7,261 nucleotides of DNA from Defluviitaleaceae bacterium. GTDB lineage: Bacteria > Bacillota > Clostridia > Lachnospirales > WRAX01. The notes under the pieces are model-generated. The model did no database searches and was not told where the DNA came from. It saw nothing but the letters and a program-made list of their open reading frames with translations. The position numbers and the translations under genes are program-made. Of the stretch, positions 1-7,200 are shown piece after piece; position 1 is the first letter of the stretch, and each line of letters opens with the position of its first letter. Location: positions 1 through 7,261 of the forward strand of contig WRBU01000053.1 in NCBI GenBank assembly GCA_009784355.1, read 5' to 3'.

Positions 1-1
1 C

Positions 2-2569
2 GAGATATGGGCAGAAGAAGAAAAATATAGACGCAAAAAGGATGGCGACTTCCCCAAAATTAATACATCAACTGCATTGATGAACAGTTTTTATACCGGA
101 GAAATCCTTAAAGTCGCAGAGTCTCCTACGGAATTAATTTCAGCTTATGGACAGGCTTTCATTGAAGAAAAAAGAGAGAGGTATGAAATTGATGTAGATG
201 TCAATATTATGGAAAAATGGCTTAAGGCTGAAAAATTCCCGCTTGGGACTTGGCCTTCAAAACATTCACCTAGTCTTATGCAGCAATTAGCAATTAATTT
301 ATCCGTAAGTAATGAGAAAATGATTGCGGTAAATGGGCCGCCGGGCACAGGGAAAACCACTTTACTTAAAGAAGTAATTGCATCCAATATTGTAGAGAGA
401 GCCTTGCTTTTAAGTCAATATGAAAAACCAGACGATGCTTTTAAAGAGGAGAAGTTTAATGAGCCGCCAGAAAAATGTGATAGCACGTATTATGTTCCAG
501 ACGGCAAGCTAACAACTTATGGCATAATTGTAGCGTCAAATAATAATGCTGCTGTAGAAAATATATCTTTGGAGCTTCCTAAAAAGATTGACACAGACCG
601 AAGCGGTTTATTTGTAAATAGTAATGATTTTGACAACGCATACTTTGGGGATGTTGCGACCGAGTTAATTGGTCAGCCTGCTTGGGGGTTGATATCTGCT
701 AAATTAGGAAAAAGCGAAAATATAAAGGATTTTTTATGCAAGGTGTTGCCAGCAAAAACGGAAAAGTACGGCTTGATGAAATATTTTAATAAAGATTATC
801 CTAAGCCTGATTGGAACATTGCTTGCAATAGTTTTAAGGCAGCATATGAAAAAGTACAGGAAGCACGAGAAGGAATTGCTTACGCACAAACACTGCAAGC
901 CAAGACAGAGGAGGTTCTAAAAACTATTGAAGACGCACGAAATAAATTATCGCAATTAGTTCATAAGCATAGTGCTATACAGCAATTCCTAATAAACAAA
1001 AAAGATGAATTGTCGGTACTGGAGAGTGATTGTACGAGATTATCCGAAAACATCAGCATCATCCAATGCAATTTGCCATTTTTAATTAAAATATTTCCTA
1101 TATTTTTTAAGAAAAATAAAAAATTGCAAGATTTGCAAAAATTAAAAAATAACCAATCCGAGATGGTTGTTTTAATTGAAGATGTAGCTGCGGAAATTCG
1201 TGGTACGGAAATAACATCTAAAAACCTTGAAGAAGAGGTAAAAGTTTTCAAAAGTAAAATAAGTGATTCTGAGGAATTGTATAAAAAAATACAAATTGAA
1301 TTAGAAGAATGTAAGGAAAAATTTGGTGATAATTTTGTAGATGAACATTTTTGGAAAGATACAGCTACTAACGAGAAAACTCAAACATCCTGTCCTTGGA
1401 CTTATTATGAATATGACAAAAAGCGTGAAGAGCTTTTTTATCAAGCGTTGATGTTGCATAAAGCTTTTGCAACAAATAGTAATGCTGTTAAACAAAACCT
1501 AATGCGTCTTGCAAAAATGTGGGACGGAGAGTTTGCCGAGAAAGATCACAAGTTGGCATTTAGTAGCTTATTTAATACACTGCAACTCGTTGTTCCCGTA
1601 ATATCTACTTCTTTCGCTTCCGTTAGAACTTTTTTAGCCAATGCCGACCAAGAAGAGCTTGGAATTTTAGTGGTTGATGAAGCCGGGCAAGCCACGCCGC
1701 AAAGTGCCGTAGGTGCTATTTTGCGTACACGTAAATCTATTATCGTGGGCGACCCCTTACAAGTAGAGCCAATACTTACTACCCCAAAAGTTCTTATGCG
1801 CCATTTCGCTGAGAAAAATAATGTACCCCAAGACTACCGCTCAAGTGAGCTATCCGTTCAAGTGCTTGCGGATGCTCAGACACCATATGGAGGCAAAAGA
1901 AAAAGTGCGGAAGATGAAGAAATTTGGATTGGCTGCCCGCTAATTGTTCATCGAAGATGTGTTAATCCTATGTTTGATATATCTAATCAAGCAGCTTATA
2001 ATGGAAGGATGATGTTAGCCACAAGAAGTCCTGATATGGATAGGTCATTTTTACTAAATGAATCTTGCTGGTATGATATTAAGGGAAAGGCAAAAGGAAA
2101 TAAAGACCATTCTGTTAAAGAGCAGACAGAAATTGTGTGCCAGATGATAAAAAAAGCAATGACGGTATATAATGGCTTGCCATCTGTATATGTCATTACA
2201 CCTTTTACAACCGTGAAAAATCCGCTTCAAAGAGAGCTAAGGAAAGTTTTGCTGGCTGATATGCCGGATATTGAGGACAGAGAGAAAAAAATAGACAAAT
2301 GGCTGAAAGGTCATTGCGGAACCATACATACATTTCAAGGAAAAGAGGCTGACGAGGTCATTTTGGTTCTTGGATGCGATGAAGTTTCGGGCGAAGGCGC
2401 CTCAAAATGGGTTGGACGAAAACCGAACATAATTAATGTTGCTGTGTCTCGAGCAAAATACAGATTGGCTATAGTTGGAGACCGCAGTTTATGGGGTAAA
2501 GTTAACTTTGTTAAAGATATATGCAATCGTGACGATATAAAGGTTAAAACCTATTTTGCTGCTGAATAA
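2..2569 (+). CDS. UPF1-like superfamily 1 helicase/ATPase (COG1112-type), 5'-truncated by window edge
   Basis: ATP-dependent nucleic-acid helicase or translocase; its substrate (RNA or DNA) cannot be told from sequence. The frame is open from base 2 without a stop, so the TTG at 77 is not the true start and the N-terminal part is missing. Counting from the TTG as residue 1: Walker A GPPGTGKT at 87-94, SNNNAAVEN (Ia-like) at 154-162, Walker B VVDEAGQAT at 532-540, motif III GDPLQVEP at 558-565, an HRR segment at 625-627, motif V GTIHTFQGKEADE at 748-760 and motif VI VAVSRAKYRL at 788-797. All core motifs are intact. Residues about 255-415, between Walker A and B, are rich in Lys, Glu and Leu and look like a long coiled coil, broken by a short hydrophobic stretch near 333-344. 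The protein ends about 33 residues after motif VI, so it carries no C-terminal nuclease domain; a fused N-terminal domain is possible but outside view. Relatives often sit in defence islands, which fits the neighbouring hsdR. Its specific system is unknown. Confidence 0.9.
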   Translation, partial: EIWAEEEKYRRKKDGDFPKINTSTALMNSFYTGEILKVAESPTELISAYGQAFIEEKRERYEIDVDVNIMEKWLKAEKFPLGTWPSKHSPSLMQQLAINLSVSNEKMIAVNGPPGTGKTTLLKEVIASNIVERALLLSQYEKPDDAFKEEKFNEPPEKCDSTYYVPDGKLTTYGIIVASNNNAAVENISLELPKKIDTDRSGLFVNSNDFDNAYFGDVATELIGQPAWGLISAKLGKSENIKDFLCKVLPAKTEKYGLMKYFNKDYPKPDWNIACNSFKAAYEKVQEAREGIAYAQTLQAKTEEVLKTIEDARNKLSQLVHKHSAIQQFLINKKDELSVLESDCTRLSENISIIQCNLPFLIKIFPIFFKKNKKLQDLQKLKNNQSEMVVLIEDVAAEIRGTEITSKNLEEEVKVFKSKISDSEELYKKIQIELEECKEKFGDNFVDEHFWKDTATNEKTQTSCPWTYYEYDKKREELFYQALMLHKAFATNSNAVKQNLMRLAKMWDGEFAEKDHKLAFSSLFNTLQLVVPVISTSFASVRTFLANADQEELGILVVDEAGQATPQSAVGAILRTRKSIIVGDPLQVEPILTTPKVLMRHFAEKNNVPQDYRSSELSVQVLADAQTPYGGKRKSAEDEEIWIGCPLIVHRRCVNPMFDISNQAAYNGRMMLATRSPDMDRSFLLNESCWYDIKGKAKGNKDHSVKEQTEIVCQMIKKAMTVYNGLPSVYVITPFTTVKNPLQRELRKVLLADMPDIEDREKKIDKWLKGHCGTIHTFQGKEADEVILVLGCDEVSGEGASKWVGRKPNIINVAVSRAKYRLAIVGDRSLWGKVNFVKDICNRDDIKVKTYFAAE

Positions 2570-2586
2570 CCAAGTTCAATTATCAT

Positions 2587-2625
2587 AAAAACACCGCTAT
2601 TACACTTACAAATAGCGGTGTTTTT
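2587..2625. terminator. Bidirectional intrinsic terminator shared by convergent genes
   Basis: A perfect 15-bp inverted repeat (2587-2601 and 2611-2625) surrounds a 9-base loop. The GC-bearing core is ACACCGCTATT paired with AATAGCGGTGT. It has five A's on the left and five T's on the right, so each strand reads as a hairpin running into a T tract. It lies 17 bases after the helicase stop on the plus strand. On the minus strand it lies 25 bases after the second (distal) stop of the RNA ligase frame. It therefore suits both convergent genes. Confidence 0.92.
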
Positions 2626-2650
2626 ATTCAAAATTGCTAAAAATATTTTG

Positions 2651-2848
2651 TTAAATATTGGGCCATTTTGCAACTCTCAAATGCCTCAATAGGCTATCTA
2701 CAGGCATCCCCGACACAAACTCCCCAACAGAACCACTCTTACCGTCAAGCACACTAAAAATAAGGCTTGAGCATATCGTTTTGCTTACACGCTCTGCCAA
2801 TTCTTTTCTATTTGGGTAATTAACAGCTTTTATGATTTCAATCTCACG
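2651..2848 (-). pseudogene. Detached C-terminal segment of the Rnl1-type RNA ligase (after in-frame stop)
   Basis: Directly after the TAA at 2851-2849, the same reading frame continues for 65 sense codons (2848-2654) to a second TAA at 2653-2651. The translation opens REIEIIKAVNYPN and contains NRKELAERVSKTI and SSLIFSVLDGK, a helical pattern that by eye follows the end of T4 Rnl1 (DRKTYAMEAQG through LFGIIMSLYQG). Adding it gives about 376 residues, matching T4 Rnl1 at 374. The segment has no convincing start codon or ribosome binding site of its own, so it should not be made separately. The simplest reading is a point mutation of a sense codon (for example CAA, AAA or GAA) to TAA. Readthrough or a sequencing error are alternatives. 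Confidence 0.75.
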
Positions 2849-3781
2849 TTAATTGTACGCAATAAACTCGTCTAGCTTTCTGCGTATTTCTGCAAATATC
2901 GGTGTATGTTCGGGGAAGTAATTCAAAACTTCATCTACTTCACCAGAACGGATTATGTCAATTATGTTTTTATCGGTTGTGCAATTTCCTAATGTGTAAT
3001 GCAGTTTGATATACAGTGGCGATTTTACTTTTATACGGCGATAGAATTTATCTACAACTACAAAACCTTCATGGTATTGGCTTAACTCCTCTGTTGCTTT
3101 TACAACTTTCTCAATCGAATCAAGCGGATACATCTTTGGCTTTTCTACACCAATACAAACATCAACTTCTTGCAGAGTAATGTTGTTGCGTTTGCCTATG
3201 TGATAAAGTTTTGTTTCCGTATGTGGGATAACTACTTGGGTTTTAGGAGAGATAAGTTCAAATAGATACGTATAGCTTGGGTTTAGCTTATCATAATCAA
3301 AATTTGATTTTATTCTTGCTTCCTCGAATATATCAAAATAAGAAACGTCACCACTGCCAACAATCGCATCGCTCGCATCAATATTTCCATTTGTAGAAAC
3401 CCGCCATTTGCTGTTGTGATACCAAACTTTAATTAGCGACCCGTCTATTTTTTCAACCACCTTGACAGAAGACCAGTCAATATCATCAGCATAAGGTTCT
3501 CCATAGTTTGCAAATTTGAAGAATGGAACGCATACGGGTTTATAATTATCAGTTTCATCAAGGATAATACCACGACATTCTCTAACCAAGTCAACGCTAA
3601 AATCCGAAGTACAATCAAGCCCTCTTTGTGTGTATTTGAAAAGGACATAGCTGCCTTTGCGTTTGGTGTGTATGTGATACGGTGGCTTAAAGAGTAGTTC
3701 TTCCCAGTCTGGGTTTTGGTGGATGAAGTTGAGTAGTTTAAGGATATTGTTCGCCTCCCATATTTCTGTGATAACCTGCAT
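2849..3781 (-). CDS. T4 Rnl1-family RNA ligase, C-terminally shortened by an in-frame TAA
   Basis: ATP-dependent RNA ligase that would seal 5'-phosphate to 3'-OH RNA ends through an adenylated lysine. Numbering from the ATG at 3781 (310 residues): RECRGIILD at 67-75, FFKFANYGE at 87-95, motif I EKIDGS with the nucleotidyl lysine K111 (compare K99 of T4 Rnl1), motif III LFELISP with E175, motif IV EGFVVV from E238, and motif V RIKVKS with K251 and K253. The catalytic domain is therefore complete. The frame can be extended to a TTG at 3823, but that TTG lies inside the -35 element of a strong promoter, so the ATG is preferred; its N-terminal helix (ILKLLNFIHQNPDWEELL) also resembles family starts. 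There is no Shine-Dalgarno site, and the predicted transcript is nearly leaderless. The TAA at 2851-2849 falls within the helical C-terminal domain; 65 further in-frame residues look like its continuation. The product is either a truncated enzyme, a recent pseudogene, or is completed by readthrough. The gene converges with the helicase and diverges from hsdR. Its RNA target is unknown. Confidence 0.9.
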   Translation of the reverse strand: MQVITEIWEANNILKLLNFIHQNPDWEELLFKPPYHIHTKRKGSYVLFKYTQRGLDCTSDFSVDLVRECRGIILDETDNYKPVCVPFFKFANYGEPYADDIDWSSVKVVEKIDGSLIKVWYHNSKWRVSTNGNIDASDAIVGSGDVSYFDIFEEARIKSNFDYDKLNPSYTYLFELISPKTQVVIPHTETKLYHIGKRNNITLQEVDVCIGVEKPKMYPLDSIEKVVKATEELSQYHEGFVVVDKFYRRIKVKSPLYIKLHYTLGNCTTDKNIIDIIRSGEVDEVLNYFPEHTPIFAEIRRKLDEFIAYN

Positions 3782-3794
3782 CACATTTATTGTT

Positions 3795-3823
3795 ATTATA
3801 CAATAATCTTGAGATAGTTTCAA
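3795..3823 (-). promoter_or_regulatory. Sigma-70/sigma-A promoter of the RNA ligase gene
   Basis: On the minus strand, TTGAAA (3823-3818) and a perfect TATAAT (3800-3795) are separated by an optimal 17 bases. The expected transcription start is near 3788, about 7 bases before the ATG at 3781. This makes a very short leader with no room for a Shine-Dalgarno site, and it places the upstream TTG outside the transcript. Confidence 0.75.
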
Positions 3824-3926
3824 GTAAGGTAGGTTATATTACAAAGAGTTTTGTGGTTGTATTTGTCGCAATGGCGTAGTGTTGACGTATTATCGACGTA
3901 AAGCATATTTTTAGAAGAATTGTAAG

Positions 3927-3946
3927 AACGAAAACGATCATTCGTT
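3927..3946. promoter_or_regulatory. Candidate operator overlapping the hsdR -35 box
   Basis: AACGAA (3927-3932) and TTCGTT (3941-3946) form a 6-bp inverted repeat with an 8-base spacer. A nested version, AACGA (3933-3937) with TCGTT (3942-3946) and a 4-base spacer, shares the right arm. The right arm runs into the TTGACA at 3945-3950, where a bound dimer could block RNA polymerase. No regulator gene is visible in the window, and short repeats like this can arise by chance in AT-rich DNA. Confidence 0.3.
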
Positions 3947-3974
3947 GACAATATACGTATAATAGGTGTATAAT
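3945..3974 (+). promoter_or_regulatory. Consensus sigma-70/sigma-A promoter reading toward hsdR
   Basis: Perfect TTGACA (3945-3950) and perfect TATAAT (3969-3974) are separated by 18 bases, one more than the optimum. A second TATAAT at 3958-3963 is only 7 bases from the -35 box, so it is not usable with it. Transcription should start near 3981, giving an hsdR leader of about 230 bases. The strength of the match suggests either constitutive expression or repression by a factor acting at the overlapping inverted repeat. Confidence 0.7.
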
Positions 3975-4199
3975 AAGCCAAACAATTTTAATAAACCGAT
4001 ATTCGTGTTAACATCCAGAATATATGTTAATATAGATAACCAAATAAAGAAAAGTTTCCAAAATATCTACAAGAATACTGACTGATATTGGCATCATAAG
4101 TGTATGTGTTAACCTCTTGAGCTTTTATAACGCGAAAATTACTAAACAAAATGAAGATAATAGAAAGAATTTTGGCAACAACAGAGATACCTAAAATAT

Positions 4200-4206
4200 G
4201 GAGGAG
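4200..4206 (+). promoter_or_regulatory. Shine-Dalgarno site of hsdR
   Basis: GGAGGAG is a near-perfect match to the anti-Shine-Dalgarno sequence and ends 5 bases before the ATG at 4212. It fixes the hsdR start. Confidence 0.85.
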
Positions 4207-4211
4207 AGCCT

Positions 4212-7200
4212 ATGACACACGAAACACAAATTGAAAATGCACTTATTGGCATCTTGGCCGAACGTGAAAACCAATGGACTTATAGAAATGATATAAAAAC
4301 GGAAGCTGCCCTTTGGGATAACCTACGAGGACACATCAACCGAATTAACATTGCTCGGCTGGATGGCGTTCCGCTTACTGATAAAGAGTTTGAACAGCTA
4401 AAAGTTGAGTTTAGGCGTTTAACATCAACTCCTTTTGGAGCATCTCAATGGCTAAGAGGTGAAAATGGTGTCGCCGCTATCAGTATTGAGCGTGAAGATG
4501 TTAAACAAGGCAGAATTTCTCTTGTGTTGTTTAGCAATAAAGAGATTGCTGGCGGTATTTCCAGCTACGAAGTAGTGAACCAAATCAAGCCAGATGCCGA
4601 TGCAAATATGCGTGGAGATGTAACACTACTTATAAATGGCTTGCCGATTATACATATTGAGCTAAAAGCTGAGTCTGCAAAAGATGGCTATATGCAAGCC
4701 TTTGAGCAAATAAAACGCTATGCAGAGGCTGGCTTTTTTGATGGCATTTATGCCACAACACAAATATTTGTAGTTAGCAATAAGGTGTCTACAAAGTATT
4801 TTGCACGCCCTGGCTCAAATAGTGCAAAGGTCTTTGATGCGGCAAAAAAATTCTTATTCAACTGGCGAACACCTAACAATGAGCCTGTTGAAAATCTCTA
4901 CGACTTCACAAGGCAAGTTTTGCGTATTCCTGATGCACACGAACTTGTTAGTCGTTTCACTATTTTAGTTGATGACAAAAAGAGCCAGAAATTCTTGATG
5001 GTTCTAAGACCTTATCAAATACACGCTATTCAAAAAATTATCCACCAAGCGGCAAAGCATCAGGGCGGCTTTATTTGGCACGCTACGGGGTCGGGCAAGA
5101 CTATAACAAGTTTTGTTGCTACTAAATTATTGGCACAAGCATCTATCGGTGTTGACCGTACCGTTATGGTAGTAGACCGCACAGACTTGGATAGCCAAAC
5201 AAAAGGCGAGTTTAGCAAGTTTGCTTCCGAGTTTCATACAGGGCTTGCATCAGGCAATGCAACTGATAATACGCTGATTGTTGGCGTTGATAATCAACGC
5301 CAACTTAGCAATAGCTTGCTCTCAAAGAAAAACAATAACACTATCATCATTACCACCATCCAAAAACTAAGTGCCGCTATCCGTAGTGCGAAAGAAACGG
5401 AAAGCGGCAAGTTTGAAAAACTAAAAAGCGAACACATTGTTTTTGTCGTTGACGAATGTCATCGAGCCGTTAGCGATGAGCAAATGAAAGAAATCAAAAA
5501 GCTCCTGCCAAGCTCAACTTGGTTTGGCTTAACTGGTACGCCTATTTTTGACGAAAACCAAAAACAAGAAAACGGTGCATTTGCAAGAACAACACAACAG
5601 CAATATGGCGATTTGCTACACGCTTATACAACCAAAAACGCAATGGACGATGATTCTGTTCTAAATTTCCAATTAGAATACCATTGCCTTTTAGACGCAG
5701 ACAGCAAGGATGAGTTTTTATATAAAAAAGTGAGAGAGAAGTATCCAAAACTCGACCCCATTAAAAAACTTGCAGATATGACAGAAATCGAAAAAGAGGA
5801 GCTGCAAGATACAGAGCTTTTCGAGCAAGAGGGTTATATCGAAGAGATGTTGTTGAAAATATTCAAACGTCAATCCGTGATAGAGCGTTTCAAAGTAATA
5901 AATGGCTATCCAACTATGAGTGCCGTTTTAACAACGCATTCTATCGCTCAAGCAAAACGTATTTATCACAAACTTCAAGAAATGAAAAATAATGGTGTTC
6001 TGCTAAATGGTAGAGAGCTTGACGAGCGTCATATCCTCCGTGACCCCGATTTTCCAAGAGTAGCCATTACCTATTCACTTAACGAAAATCAAGCTGAAAT
6101 TAATGAAGCACAAACTGAAATCAATTCAATTATGCAAGAATATAACGTTCTTTTTAATACCAACTATACAGATATTGACCAGTTCAATAGAAATATCAAT
6201 AGTCGTTTGGCACGAAAAGATGCTCAATACCAAAAGGATGGGCAATGGCTTGATATGGTTATTGTTGTTGACCGCTTGCTCACAGGCTTTGATGCGCCAA
6301 CAATACAAACATTGTATGTTGACCGTGAACTTAAATATCAAAAACTGCTGCAGGCGTTTTCTCGCACCAACCGCATTGCTCCCGGCAAAGAGTATGGTAT
6401 CGTTGTAACTTTTAGAAAACCACAAACTATGCGTCAAAATGTAGCAGATTCTATTAGGCTGTTTACGAACCAACAACAGAATTGGGAGGACTTACTCCCA
6501 CAAGAATATTCTGCTGTAAAAACTGCATTTATTGAGGCTTATGAGGAACTTTTGACAGCGAAAGAGGAGCTTGCAAACGACCCAAGTAATATCAAAAAGA
6601 AAATAGCGAGGGTTCGTGCGTATCAACGACTTGAAAAAATCCATAGAGCAATTAAAAGCTACGAGGGCTTTGAAAGAGATTTTGTTGAGCTGGAAACAAT
6701 CATATCAACTCTGCCCGAAGAAAAAGGACACGTTGAAAATCTAAAAGTAGAAATTCGTGAAGAGCTTAAAAGCAAAGAACTGGATGATGTAGATGATTGG
6801 CTAAAAGATATTGAGTTTTCAAGCAACCAAAGGGCTGTCCACGAAGAACGCATTGACAGTTTTTACATCAATCAGCTTTTGGATGAATACCAAAAATGCA
6901 CAGGCAAAACGGACAAAGACGAACTTCGGGATAAAATTATGGAGGAGATAAACACAAAGCCTGCTACTATTCAAACCCTTTACAATGTCGTTTTGGACGA
7001 TATTGACCAAAACAGGCTGGCCAAAAAATGGACAGAGTATTTTGAAGCAGAAATTGACCGCATTATACAGAAAGCGGCTGATACGTTAAAAGTGCCGTCT
7101 GCGAGCTTGCAAGCCAGTTTTAACGAATATCGCCCAAACAGCGGTTCTGTGCCTTTTATAAATACAATTAGCGAAACATCACAGCTGGACAAAGAGGCTT

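Larger units (their letters stand above)
3824..4211. other. AT-rich divergent intergenic region and long hsdR leader
   Basis: No convincing gene is seen on either strand in these 388 bases. The region holds the hsdR promoter and a candidate operator. From the predicted start near 3981 it also forms an hsdR 5' leader of about 230 bases. Minor elements in the leader are an ATATTC/GAATAT stem of 6 bp (3999-4004 with 4018-4023) around a 13-base loop, and two copies of GTGTTAAC (4005-4012 and 4106-4113). The base composition is more AT-rich than the flanking genes. No tRNA, intrinsic terminator or CRISPR repeat is apparent. Confidence 0.6.

Noticed and set aside
77..2569. TTG at 77 as the helicase start
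   Set aside because: The frame is open back to the window edge with coding-like sequence, and the family has a sizeable N-terminal region, so this is only where a start-like codon happens to fall.
2651..3781. Reassigned TAA codon (alternative genetic code) as the explanation for the ligase stop
   Set aside because: The helicase and the distal end of the ligase frame both end at TAA just before a terminator, and hsdR reads through 1016 codons without any TAA, so TAA behaves as an ordinary stop here.
3882..3910. Possible second plus-strand promoter: TTGACG (3882-3887), 17 bases, ATATTT (3905-3910)
   Set aside because: The -10 match is poor, and a perfect promoter lies about 60 bases downstream.
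4005..4113. Two GTGTTAAC copies (4005-4012 and 4106-4113), 101 bases apart, with a related ATGTTAAT at 4024-4031
   Set aside because: They are short and AT-rich, with no regular spacing or longer flanking match; not enough for a repeat or binding-site claim.
4151..4234. 27-codon frame (ATG at 4151 to TGA at 4232-4234) overlapping the hsdR start, a possible leader peptide
   Set aside because: No Shine-Dalgarno site precedes its ATG, hsdR has its own strong site, and a frame this short is expected by chance.
6103..6476. Open frames of about 100-116 codons on both strands inside hsdR
   Set aside because: They overlap the conserved HsdR motor region (TGFDAP and SRTNR motifs), have no ribosome binding site or recognisable content, and are shadows of hsdR.
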